This document shows positions 50,773 to 59,166 of a DNA stretch of 64,000 nt, piece by piece; position 1 is the stretch's first letter, and each line of letters starts with the position of its first letter. The notes below the pieces were generated by a model. The model had not been told where the DNA came from. It ran no database searches and saw only the letters and a program-made list of their open reading frames with translations. The DNA is from Corallococcus sp. AS-1-6 (GTDB lineage: Bacteria; Myxococcota; Myxococcia; Myxococcales; Myxococcaceae), in NCBI RefSeq assembly GCF_020037015.1, contig NZ_JAIQDE010000021.1, positions 62,001-126,000 of the forward strand. The letters are read 5' to 3'. The position numbers were made by a program, and so were the translations under genes.

Positions 50773-50915
50773 ACCCGCCCCCGCGCTGTTCCGTCCCCGA
50801 CCACCGGATTCCCCCGGGGAGGGGCGATATGGGGGCAATGGGGCGCGGTCCTCTGGCAGGGCGTGAAGCCGTGCAATGGGGGGGCCGAGTCGTCCGCTGC
50901 TCGGCTCCCATGCGC

Positions 50916-51641
50916 CTACTCTTGGGGCTGGAGAGGATTCAACAACCCCGCTCGGTCCAACAACTCGCGCACTCGCTCGGCCAGCGCTACGTGTTCCGTG
51001 TTGCTGACCGTGAAGCGCTCGGGGGTCAGGACGATGAGCATGCCCTTGTCCTCCACGGGTTCGATGCGCACTGGGGCAGGGAGCGGAGGCACCGTGCCTC
51101 GACGGGCTGACAGATAGGTGACCCAGCCGACGTGCGGAGCCCCTTTGGCACGGCGGGGCTTTGCCAAGTCCCGGTGTTGCTCCGAAATCGCCACGCCCCA
51201 ATCGGGTTCCCAAGCCGCAGCCGTCTTGCCCAGGAGTGCAGTCAGCGCAGATGCCGTCACGAGCCTGTCCTGGCTTGGGCCTTTGCTTGGCAACGTGAAG
51301 ACACAGCGGTTCCCTCCACCTTCAGAGTACGCCCCGCATCGGACGAGGAATCCGCTGACTTCGTAGTCATCACTTGCTCCACTCCAGCCACCAACGCTGA
51401 AACCAAGATCTTCAAAGATCCGATCCTTGCCCTGCCGGACAAACAACTCCAATTCGGCAGGGTCGGGACGAAGCGGTTTCTTCAAGGCATCCCTGCGAGA
51501 CTTTCCCTGCTGGTACCAACTCGCCAGGGATGGATCCACACTGGGGAGTCCCGCAAGCAGGGCGCCCATTCGCCGAGCACATTCCTCGGGCGACTCTCGC
51601 CTGGGTCCCCAGTAGGCTCCTGCGTAGTAACTCTCGCTCAC
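50916..51641 (-). CDS. Imm52-like immunity protein of toxin copy 1
   Basis: The protein is 241 residues from a GTG at 51641. The opening SYYAGAYWGPRRESPEECARR, a middle FEDLGFSVGGWSG, and PPLPAPVRIEPVEDKGMLIV near the end fit the Imm52 family. Members neutralise Tox-REase-5-type nuclease toxins. It starts 14 bases after the toxin stop, as expected for a toxin-immunity pair. It is shared in plan with, but clearly diverged from, the second immunity gene at 59167. GC content is lower than in the flanking housekeeping genes. Confidence 0.8.
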   Translation of the reverse strand: MSESYYAGAYWGPRRESPEECARRMGALLAGLPSVDPSLASWYQQGKSRRDALKKPLRPDPAELELFVRQGKDRIFEDLGFSVGGWSGASDDYEVSGFLVRCGAYSEGGGNRCVFTLPSKGPSQDRLVTASALTALLGKTAAAWEPDWGVAISEQHRDLAKPRRAKGAPHVGWVTYLSARRGTVPPLPAPVRIEPVEDKGMLIVLTPERFTVSNTEHVALAERVRELLDRAGLLNPLQPQE

Positions 51642-51654
51642 GGTCCACTGCTCC

Positions 51655-53268
51655 TCATGGAAGAGGCAGGGTGAAGACAATTTCAATCCCCTCAACCTCG
51701 TTGGCGTCCAGCAGCTTCCGGATGGCGTTGGCTGTCTTCTCTTCCGCGACATGCCACCGAATCGGCGTGCCCCCTGCTGCCCTGAGTTGTCGCTCGGCCT
51801 GATCGAGGAGGCTCTTCGCGCCTGAACTCTTGAACCAGAATTTCGGATCCAAGTTGTCCATGAACTTGTTCGCATAACCCGGCCCCTTGGCCTCCAGGAG
51901 TACGCCCTCCTTGAAGCCGTCGAACCTCACGCCGCCGGCCTTCGTGCTCGTGCCTCCGACCCAATACGCCTCATCCGCCGTGTGCCCGGTGATCTGCTCC
52001 TGGTAGCGCCGGGCACGCGGGGACATCGACTCGTTCGCGGGCCCCCATTGTCCAGGTCCCTTGGCGGGCGCTCCTCCCTTCGAGGCCATATTGGCCCGCT
52101 GAAGGATGATGGCTGCCCCTGGGCCTCCGTTCAACACCGCCGCCGCGCGCCCTGCCGGCACCGCGACGCGCTCCAGGGCCAGCGCGCCCTCCGCAGATAG
52201 CGAGAGCACCGGCACCGAGACTTCCGCGCCCAGCGCCATCCCCTTCAGCGTCCGTGTCGTGGCAGACGCCGCGCCCCCCGTGAGGAGCAGGCCCGTCGTG
52301 AGCCGCGACACCTCGCGGATCTGCTCGCCACGGGTCATGGACTGGAAGCGCTCCCAGTACACGGGCGAGGACGCGATGAGCGCCGCCACACCCGTTGGGA
52401 GGTGGCTCAGCCCCGTGAGGCTGTCCACGGGACGCGTGAGCAGTTGTCCCAGCGCGTGGTACAGCTCCACGAGCGCGTCTTCCGCTCCATCAAGGGTGCG
52501 GCTGAGGACGTCCGCGTCGTCGTACACCTCCGCCAGGGGCCGCCAATCCGAGGCCTGGAGCCGCGTGTCCACTGCGCGGAAGACACCGCCCTTGCCGCTG
52601 TAGAAGCGGCCCAACTCGAAGCCATGCGCACGGAAGGCGCCGTCCTTCCACTCAACCGTCGCCACCTTCTGCTGCGTGCGCCCGGTGAGGGCCCACGCCA
52701 GGTAGCCGTCCGGGCGCAGCACCGCTACCTGCTCCCGGGAGAAGCGCTCCACCCGCCGCAGCAGCTCCTGCCGCGTGACGTCGCCTCCTGCCATCACCTC
52801 GCGCAGGAGGAAGCCCGCGGCCATGCGGGGTGGGAAGGTGCTCAACGTGACGGGCTTTCCCAGCAGCACCTCCAGCAGACGCGCGGCTTGTGCGGGCGTC
52901 AGCCCCCCTCCCAGAGGGCGCTCGTCCCGCGCTTCCAGGCCCGCGTTCGTCAGCAACCGCTCCCAGATGTCCGACTGCGAATCGTCAGGGTGGGTGACGT
53001 CCGCCGTGGCCACCATGCGAACGGGGCTTGCCCTCGTCACCACTTCGCGCACGGCCTTGCGGCGGTACAGCGGCGGCGCTTCCTCATGGGAAGTGACGCT
53101 CGGCATCGGAGCGGATGCACGCGGCGCCTCGTCGTTCGATACCCATCCCCCAGGGGAATCCGTGGCCGTGGGGGACGCGTAGCTCAGCGTCCTTCCAGGC
53201 GCGTGCGGCACTGAAGCGCATCCGGTGAAGAAGAGGGCCACGCACCCGAGCAGGACTTCAGCGCGCAT
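51655..53268 (-). CDS. Lipoprotein polymorphic toxin, copy 1 (Tox-REase-5-like C-terminus)
   Basis: The protein is 537 residues from the ATG at 53268. The lipoprotein signal ends in FFTGC (Cys17). Residues 18-439 are nearly identical to copy 2 and end in the boundary DEAYWVGG. The last 98 residues carry a restriction-endonuclease-fold toxin with D450 (RFDGF), E460 and K462 (LLEAKG) as the likely PD-(D/E)XK site, then WHVAEEK. The layout matches Sit-like lipoprotein toxins that myxobacteria pass between cells by outer-membrane exchange, killing sisters that lack immunity. Transfer by that route is inferred from the lipobox and organism. It overlaps the partner gene by 11 bases. Confidence 0.85.
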   Translation of the reverse strand: MRAEVLLGCVALFFTGCASVPHAPGRTLSYASPTATDSPGGWVSNDEAPRASAPMPSVTSHEEAPPLYRRKAVREVVTRASPVRMVATADVTHPDDSQSDIWERLLTNAGLEARDERPLGGGLTPAQAARLLEVLLGKPVTLSTFPPRMAAGFLLREVMAGGDVTRQELLRRVERFSREQVAVLRPDGYLAWALTGRTQQKVATVEWKDGAFRAHGFELGRFYSGKGGVFRAVDTRLQASDWRPLAEVYDDADVLSRTLDGAEDALVELYHALGQLLTRPVDSLTGLSHLPTGVAALIASSPVYWERFQSMTRGEQIREVSRLTTGLLLTGGAASATTRTLKGMALGAEVSVPVLSLSAEGALALERVAVPAGRAAAVLNGGPGAAIILQRANMASKGGAPAKGPGQWGPANESMSPRARRYQEQITGHTADEAYWVGGTSTKAGGVRFDGFKEGVLLEAKGPGYANKFMDNLDPKFWFKSSGAKSLLDQAERQLRAAGGTPIRWHVAEEKTANAIRKLLDANEVEGIEIVFTLPLP

Positions 53269-54598
53269 TGTCCACCCCCAGGCCCACCGACGCGAAAGCC
53301 CCCGGCCGCAGCGTCCCGTCACCTACTGGGAACAGCAGCGTGCCACCCGTGGCCACCGCGTAGAGCTTCCCCTCCATGACTCGCCAGCGCGCTTCCGCCG
53401 CGCCCAGGTAGCGCGCCCCAGGTTGACCCAAGCCCACGCCCAGCCCCTTCACCGCCACTTCCAGGCTGCGCTCCAGGAGCTGCACCGCCACGCGCCCGTC
53501 CGCGTCCAGGCGGCCCCAGGAGAAGGCCTCCGCGCTCAGCGACACCATCAGGTGCCGTTGCAGGCCGCGATAGCCTACGGCATCCCATCCCACGCGAGCC
53601 TCGGCCTGGAGCGAGGACCCGTCCGGAAGGGGAACGGACGCCAGCGGCACGCCCTCCGGGCCCACTGCCTGGAATCGCGCCAGCTCGTAGTCCGGGCCGA
53701 AGAAGCCCTGCCGGAAGCCGCCGTGCTGCCTGCGCGCCTCCAGGCGCAACGACACATCCCACGCGGGGGCCACCGCGTCCGCCCCCATGCCCAGCACCGC
53801 GCCCCAGGTACCTCCAACGCCCGGCCGTCCTCCCCAGCCCGCCAGCAGGTGCGCTTCCAGCCCCGGACGCCTCAGCACCACCGCCGTTGCGTCCAGGTGC
53901 GCCAGCGTCACGGACGGCGCGTGGCCTCCGGCCCGTCCCCAGTCGTGCACGGCGGAAACAGCGAGCGAATAACGCCCCGGTGGCTGCGCGGCGCCAAGGA
54001 GAACGCGCCCCACGTCCAGCGCGACCTCCGCCCCCATCAACCGCGCGCCCAACACGTCCGAGGCGAAGGCCTCCGTGTAGAGCGGCCCCACGGTTGCGGT
54101 GAGGAATCCCCCGGCCGGGTGGTAGTCCGGGTTCGTCCGGTTGGAGTAGCGGCGCACCAGATGCGCCGACAGCAGGCTGTAGTCCTCCAGGGCCCCGAGC
54201 CACACGCCGACGGGCGCCGCGTCCGAGCCCAGCTTGAGGCCGCGCACGAGCTGGCCCCAATCAGAGAGGCTGTCCCAGTCCTCGCGTCGCACGAAGCCCG
54301 CGTCCCCTCCGCCACCCCAGAGCCGCAACCGCACGGGCGCGCCCAGGTTGAGGCCGAACTCCGCGCCTCCGTCGAGAATGAGTGTCGGCTCCACCTGGAG
54401 GAAGCCCTCGCTCGAGCCGACGCCCACGCGCGGCAGAAAGGCCAGCGTTGTCGCCTCCACGCGCAGCAGGTTGCGCCAGGCCTCGTCCCATGTGCGCCGT
54501 TCCTCCTCCACGGGCGGCACCCGCGGAACGGCCCCGGCCCATGCGGCGACCGGCAACAGCAGCCACAGCCAGACAGCCCCACTTCGCGTCATTCGCAT
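53258..54598 (-). CDS. Exported beta-rich protein, partner of the lipoprotein toxin
   Basis: The protein is 446 residues from the ATG at 54598 (a second ATG lies at 54592). A signal peptide is seen at about 1-20 (LWLLLPVAAWAGA). The body alternates hydrophobic and polar residues in short strands with frequent Gly and Trp/Tyr (RLRLWGGGGDAGF, DVSLRLEARRQHGG, GAFASVGLGVD at the end), as in outer-membrane beta-barrels. It precedes the toxin and overlaps it by 11 bases, the place held by an accessory gene in some Sit loci. It could help toxin placement or transfer. In the second copy of the unit it is broken. Confidence 0.7.
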   Translation of the reverse strand: MRMTRSGAVWLWLLLPVAAWAGAVPRVPPVEEERRTWDEAWRNLLRVEATTLAFLPRVGVGSSEGFLQVEPTLILDGGAEFGLNLGAPVRLRLWGGGGDAGFVRREDWDSLSDWGQLVRGLKLGSDAAPVGVWLGALEDYSLLSAHLVRRYSNRTNPDYHPAGGFLTATVGPLYTEAFASDVLGARLMGAEVALDVGRVLLGAAQPPGRYSLAVSAVHDWGRAGGHAPSVTLAHLDATAVVLRRPGLEAHLLAGWGGRPGVGGTWGAVLGMGADAVAPAWDVSLRLEARRQHGGFRQGFFGPDYELARFQAVGPEGVPLASVPLPDGSSLQAEARVGWDAVGYRGLQRHLMVSLSAEAFSWGRLDADGRVAVQLLERSLEVAVKGLGVGLGQPGARYLGAAEARWRVMEGKLYAVATGGTLLFPVGDGTLRPGAFASVGLGVDNAR

Positions 54599-54606
54599 CC
54601 ACGCCC

Positions 54607-54628
54607 CCTGGGAGTGACACCTCCCAAG
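54607..54628 (-). promoter_or_regulatory. Hairpin in the leader of the partner gene, copy 1
   Basis: CTGGGAG-type arms around TGACAC (six consecutive pairs) lie nine bases before the ATG at 54598. The same element is perfect in copy 2 (61889-61910). Confidence 0.4.
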
Positions 54629-54712
54629 GTGACCAAAGGACATACGTCTGACATTCAGCCCGGCACCCACCAGCCGCGCACCCCTGCCCAAGGGGGGAAG
54701 GTCGGCTGACTG

Positions 54713-55969
54713 CTAAGGCCGTGTCAGTCGCAGGGCGCCCGGTCCCGGCTCCGTCGTCGTCTCGTCCGCGCTGCGCGGCGGGTGTGGCTCCGTGGGGATG
54801 GCGTCCTGACTCCGCGGCGGAAAGGCCGGGACGATGCCCCCCTCGTCCTCCAGCACATTCAGCTCCTCCAGGGCCTCGCCGCCTTCGAAGAGGGCGGTCT
54901 CTACTTCCTTCACCGCATCCGCGGCGCTGTACGGCCCCAACCGCGCGAGCTGCCCGCGCAGCTCCAGCTCCAGCGCCGCCGCTGTCGGGTAGCGAGACGC
55001 CGGCTCCCGGCACAGCAGCCGGAGGAAGACGGAGCGCAGCGAGGTGGACAGTCCGAACGCGGCCTCCTTCACGTCCTTCCCGCTGAACACCATGGCGCGC
55101 TGGACGGCGTCCTCCACGACGGGCGGCAGGTGCATGTCCATCGTCGTGGCCAGTGCAGCGAGCACGCGTTGGCTCTGCTCCCGCGAGAGCCGCGGAGACT
55201 CGTCCTCCACCTTGAGGTTCCCCGGGTAGTAGAGGTGTCGCCCCGTGGCGAATTCCAACAGCACCAGTCCCAGGGAGAAGAGGTCGCTTCTCGCATCCGT
55301 CACCGCCCCCACCAGCGCCTCGGGAGAAGCGTAGATGACTTCCCCTGGAGGACGCGGCAGCGTCGTGGCCAGGCGCCCTTGCAGCCTGGAGCAAGCGACG
55401 CCGAAGTCCGTCAGCACCACGCCCCCGCCAGGCCGCAGGCGGATGCAGCCGGGGTTGATGTCACGGTTGACGATGCCCAGCGAGTTGCCCGCGTCGTCCG
55501 TGCGGGTGTGCGCATGCGCGAGGGCCGCCGCCACCTCCGCGCCCACGTAGAGGACGAAGGCCTCGGAGAAGTAGCGCCCACGCAGTTGGGCGATGGTGAG
55601 GAGGGTGTTCAGACTGAAGCCTTCCACGCACTCCATGACGGCGCCCAGGCCCCGCGCCTCCCCGAACTTCATCTCGAAGAGGCCATGGACGCGGGCGATG
55701 TTGGGGTGCTGGAGGAATTGCGCCAGCCGCACCTCCTCTTCCAGCCGCGCACGCGCACGCTGGAACTTCTCTGGCACGGCCCCTTCCGGCAGGGGCACGC
55801 ACTTCACGAGGACCTTCCCCTTGTAGCCGGAGGGCGTCCGGGGCCGGGCGAAGAGGACGCGCTCGCCATTGCGGCCGATGCCCAGTTCTTGGAAGAACTC
55901 GTAAGCGATTCCCGCGTGGGAAAAGAGGACCGTGCCCCCGGCGAGCCGGGAGTCAGCACCACGGGACAT
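54713..55969 (-). CDS. Hanks-type Ser/Thr kinase-like protein with altered catalytic loop
   Basis: This 418-residue protein has a kinase domain at about 20-345. The ATP Lys is in KVLVKCV, DFG is present (LTDFGVA) and the APE motif is SPEAL. The catalytic loop reads VNRDINPGCIRL where H-R-D-x-x-x-x-N is normal, so His is Asn and the metal-binding Asn is Cys. The Gly-rich loop (LGIGRNGERVLFA) is also unusual. It may be a weak or pseudokinase. No membrane helix is seen. The rest is a Pro/Glu-rich tail. It lies in line between the kinase-DUF2381 pair and the toxin unit. Confidence 0.8.
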   Translation of the reverse strand: MSRGADSRLAGGTVLFSHAGIAYEFFQELGIGRNGERVLFARPRTPSGYKGKVLVKCVPLPEGAVPEKFQRARARLEEEVRLAQFLQHPNIARVHGLFEMKFGEARGLGAVMECVEGFSLNTLLTIAQLRGRYFSEAFVLYVGAEVAAALAHAHTRTDDAGNSLGIVNRDINPGCIRLRPGGGVVLTDFGVACSRLQGRLATTLPRPPGEVIYASPEALVGAVTDARSDLFSLGLVLLEFATGRHLYYPGNLKVEDESPRLSREQSQRVLAALATTMDMHLPPVVEDAVQRAMVFSGKDVKEAAFGLSTSLRSVFLRLLCREPASRYPTAAALELELRGQLARLGPYSAADAVKEVETALFEGGEALEELNVLEDEGGIVPAFPPRSQDAIPTEPHPPRSADETTTEPGPGALRLTRP

Positions 55970-56142
55970 GAAGGGGGCTCCTGAATGCCCGCGCGAGGGA
56001 GCCGCGCAAAGGCAGACGGGAAACTACCCCCGGCTGCCTCCACACGTGAACGACGCCACGGGTCATCTATTTCAAATTTTCCTGCTATCCCCGGAATGGG
56101 CCCCGCAGCGACGGAAACGCAACGAGCCTTTACGTTCCGGTC

Positions 56143-57966
56143 TCAGGGCCAGCGGTCCACGGCATACGCCACCTGGACACGCGATTGGCGAACTGCCCCC
56201 GGCTCGGAGCCCTCCCAAGCCTTATGTGGGCCCTTCAACCCAACGGCAAAGCACACCGGCAGCGTGCGTCCGTCCGGGAGGTGCGCTTCGGTGTAGCGGG
56301 CCAACAGGAACGTCCCATCTCCCGTCCACAACCGGCCGGAGAACACCGTTCCCTCGGGGATTGCATAGCTCGCCGTGAAGACAACCCCTGTCACGGGGCC
56401 ATCCCTGAACACCCCTTCATCACCAGGATCGCCCGGCTGGCTCCTGTCGACGGTGACCTGCACGGAAGATTGGTTCGGCACCATACCGAGCCATCCTTCG
56501 TCTTTTCCTCGAAACATGGCGGTGCGCGCTTCCTCGGGGCACGCCCCTGATTCAGGACGCACCTGGGAGCTGCTGGGGCAGCCTAGCTGCAAGGCGACGA
56601 CAGCGCTTGCCGCAGCACACTTCGCGAGGAACTCCGCCCTGGTGCTGGAGGTGAATTCCTTTTTGGACGGGCTTGCGACGATGGGAGCACGCTTCACGGC
56701 GGAGCTTTCCTTCCGGACAGGAGCAAGAGGGGGTAAAGCTACCCCAGGGGACGACGCAGCCAGCATGTCGCCCGTGTCAGGCGAGGGGCCCGCATCCTGG
56801 AGGGACAGGGGCGCTGGAACGAGGGAGGCGACTCCCGCGTCCCCAGGCGAAGTGGGCGCGGTCGGGTGCGCCACACCCTGACTGGAGACTGGAGGCGATG
56901 CGGGACGCAGCCACAGGAAGGCCCCCGCCACGGCCGCCACGACGAGGAGCGCCACTCCGGCATCCACTACCCGAGCCCTCCTCACGCGGCGGGCGGGGGG
57001 CGTTTCCTCATCCGTGTTGGAGGCGGGAGCAGCCGGTGGCCTCAGCGAAGGGGCATGAACGGGCACGGTCCACTCCGGCCCCGCCTCCCCCAGCAGTGCC
57101 GCCAGTTCGCGCCGCATCACCTCCGCCGTGGGTGGGCGCTGCTCGGGCTCGCGCGCGATGAAGCGCATCGCCACGTCACTGAGTCCCGCCGGCACCCGCG
57201 CGTTCAATTCCCGGGCGGACCTGGGCACCCAGCGTCCCTCCACGGCCGCCTTCGGGGAACCGCTCGCGGGCTCCGCCGTTGTCAGCACGTCATAGAGGCA
57301 GACGCCCAGCGCGTAGACGTCATCCGTCACCTTGAACTCGTAGCGCGCCCCCTTCTCGTCTCCATGCTCCTTGAAGAAGCGCGCAGCCTCGGGCGAGCGA
57401 TAGCGGCGGGTGCCGGGCGGCAGGGGCGCATCCGTCAAGTCCTCGGCGTGCGTGTAATCGCCAGCGCTGAAGTCGAGGATGGAGGGCTCGCCGTCCTTGG
57501 CGCGTACCATGATGTTGGCGAGCTTCAAGTCGCGGTGGAAGACGCCGCGCCCATGCATGTACTCCATGGCGCCTGCGAGCTTCTCGAATACGCGGACCAC
57601 CTCCTGAGCCGTGGGGTGCATCCGCTCCACCCACTCCGCCAAGGTGTAGCCCTCTACGAAGGAAAGCAGGACGTAGAGCCACCCCGTTTCGAAGTCCGGG
57701 AAGCGACCGTGGCCGTGCACGCCGACAATGTTCGGGTGCGTCAGGTGAACGAGGCAGCCCAGCTCACGCTTCAGCCGTGCGTCCGCCTGCTCCGCGTCGC
57801 CGCTCCCGGGCCGGTGCATCGCGATCTTCATCGCGAAGGGGCGGCCGTTCATCTCCACGCGGTAGACGGCACCGTAGGTGCCAGCGCCCAGCAGTTTCAC
57901 CACGCGCCAGCCGTGAATCATGTACCCGGGCGGGAGCTGCGCGGGGTGGTGGATGACCGTCAACAT
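56143..57966 (-). CDS. Transmembrane Hanks-type Ser/Thr protein kinase
   Basis: This 607-residue protein has a kinase domain at about 20-295. The Gly-rich loop is LGAGTYGAVY, the ATP Lys is in FAMKIAM, and the catalytic loop is HRDLKLANI. DFG is changed to DFS (LDFSAGD), and the activation segment ends in SPEA. A single transmembrane helix lies at about 335-355 (VDAGVALLVVAAVAGAFLWL). The C-terminal 250 residues would be outside, with a folded part at the end. The loop is intact, so activity is likely. It starts nine bases after the DUF2381 stop, suggesting cotranscription. Confidence 0.85.
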   Translation of the reverse strand: MLTVIHHPAQLPPGYMIHGWRVVKLLGAGTYGAVYRVEMNGRPFAMKIAMHRPGSGDAEQADARLKRELGCLVHLTHPNIVGVHGHGRFPDFETGWLYVLLSFVEGYTLAEWVERMHPTAQEVVRVFEKLAGAMEYMHGRGVFHRDLKLANIMVRAKDGEPSILDFSAGDYTHAEDLTDAPLPPGTRRYRSPEAARFFKEHGDEKGARYEFKVTDDVYALGVCLYDVLTTAEPASGSPKAAVEGRWVPRSARELNARVPAGLSDVAMRFIAREPEQRPPTAEVMRRELAALLGEAGPEWTVPVHAPSLRPPAAPASNTDEETPPARRVRRARVVDAGVALLVVAAVAGAFLWLRPASPPVSSQGVAHPTAPTSPGDAGVASLVPAPLSLQDAGPSPDTGDMLAASSPGVALPPLAPVRKESSAVKRAPIVASPSKKEFTSSTRAEFLAKCAAASAVVALQLGCPSSSQVRPESGACPEEARTAMFRGKDEGWLGMVPNQSSVQVTVDRSQPGDPGDEGVFRDGPVTGVVFTASYAIPEGTVFSGRLWTGDGTFLLARYTEAHLPDGRTLPVCFAVGLKGPHKAWEGSEPGAVRQSRVQVAYAVDRWP

Positions 57967-57975
57967 GGCCGACCT

Positions 57976-58896
57976 CTACAGCGCAACAGACGGAACGAGA
58001 AGAGGACGTGTGCCCGTGGCATCCACCAATTCCAAGCGGAGCAACGTACCCCGCACCCAGGCAGGCTTCTCCGTCTCCAGCACGACGGTGCCAACCTCTC
58101 CGGGCCCAATCCGCGGCTGCTTCATGTGAACGCCGAGCACCTGCACCGGCACACCGCCCGCTGAACGGATGAGGCGCGCTTCCGTAGGCGTCCAGGGCGT
58201 CTTGCCGTAGTTCTTCACCTTCATGGACACCACTGCCCATGCGTTGGCCCGAAAGCTGACGCCGTCCAGGATACGCAGTGACGACTGCATCTCCGTCTTG
58301 GACTGAAGGTCAACCCTGCTAGTCGATACCCCATCCTCGTCAAGAAGCCCCGCCAGCGCGAGAGCCGCAGGGCTACCCGCATCGCCGCGTGCGCGGAGCG
58401 CGGCAAGTTCGGCGTCCTTCGCCGCAAGCTGGGCGCGCACCTCGGACAGCTCCGCTTGAAGTGCATCGGGAGCCAGTGGCCGACGGGACACTTCCACGCG
58501 GGTGTCCACCACTGCCGGGTGCGACACGAGCGCGAAGACCGCATGCTCTGGGAAGGCCCCATCCGCGAAGCGCACGCGGAGCATCAGATGCTCACCCGCG
58601 CCCAACTCCATCACGGGCTCCAGGTTGATGGCGCGCTCGCCCACGTCCACGAGCTTGAAGCGAGTGCGGCCCTCCAACTCCAGGGAGGCCCGGTCCAGCG
58701 CCGAATCGAGAACAAGGGTCGTCAGGATGCCCGCCGCGACTGGAACCTCCAGGACGGGCTCACCAGGGCGTGGGAGCACCACCCGCCTGTCCCTGCGCTC
58801 GCGGACCGATGATGCCGACTGAGCCTGGGCCGCCGTGAAGAGAAGCAGTCCCCCGAGCACGAGGGGCAGGTTCAACGCGGAGAAGGGGAAGGGCAA
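57976..58896 (-). CDS. DUF2381 family protein (myxobacterial paralogous family)
   Basis: This 306-residue protein has a signal peptide (about 1-26, ending TAAQAQ). An N-terminal strand-rich domain has RRVVLPRPGEPVLEVPVA and FALVSHPAVVDTRVEVSRR. A coiled-coil stretch near 145-170 (ELSEVRAQLAAKDAELAALRA) and a C-terminal domain with a KNYGKTPWTP motif follow. This is the plan of DUF2381/TIGR02268 proteins, found in many copies in Myxococcus next to protein kinases. It is probably periplasmic or outer-membrane. It lies nine bases before the kinase gene and may present a signal to its outer domain. Confidence 0.8.
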   Translation of the reverse strand: MPFPFSALNLPLVLGGLLLFTAAQAQSASSVRERRDRRVVLPRPGEPVLEVPVAAGILTTLVLDSALDRASLELEGRTRFKLVDVGERAINLEPVMELGAGEHLMLRVRFADGAFPEHAVFALVSHPAVVDTRVEVSRRPLAPDALQAELSEVRAQLAAKDAELAALRARGDAGSPAALALAGLLDEDGVSTSRVDLQSKTEMQSSLRILDGVSFRANAWAVVSMKVKNYGKTPWTPTEARLIRSAGGVPVQVLGVHMKQPRIGPGEVGTVVLETEKPAWVRGTLLRLELVDATGTRPLLVPSVAL

Positions 58897-59005
58897 GCGG
58901 GGCGGCCTCCGCTCGCGAAACTACCAAACCGGCAGGAGCCACAGGCCTGGAAACTCCGCTGACGGTCCACGGGCAAGGAGCGGGTCTCCCCGCACACATG
59001 GTCGA

Positions 59006-59020
59006 TGTTCTGAAAGAACA
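59006..59020. promoter_or_regulatory. Interrupted palindrome upstream of the DUF2381-kinase operon
   Basis: TGTTCT and AGAACA are separated by GAA. The site lies in the 270-bp gap between the immunity gene and the DUF2381 gene, 110 bases before the latter's start. It resembles a regulator binding site. Otherwise nothing clear is seen in this gap. Confidence 0.4.
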
Positions 59021-59166
59021 CCGGCCCCTGCGCGGGGTCTACGTGTGCTGTCAGTGCGGATGGTCAGCCATCCCTCCGTTGGCTTGATGCGGCGACCGCT
59101 GGAGCGCTGCTTGTGTCATGGGAGCACATGGCAGCCCTGGGCCCGCGGGCAGAGCCACCTTGACGT

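Larger units (their letters stand above)
51952..54628. repeat. Copy 1 of the duplicated partner-toxin segment
   Basis: This segment and 60232-61910 share long stretches of nearly identical DNA. The match runs from the YWVGG codons of the toxin to the leader of the partner gene. Copy 1 is complete. Copy 2 lacks about 150, 720 and 125 bases inside the partner gene. Confidence 0.85.
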
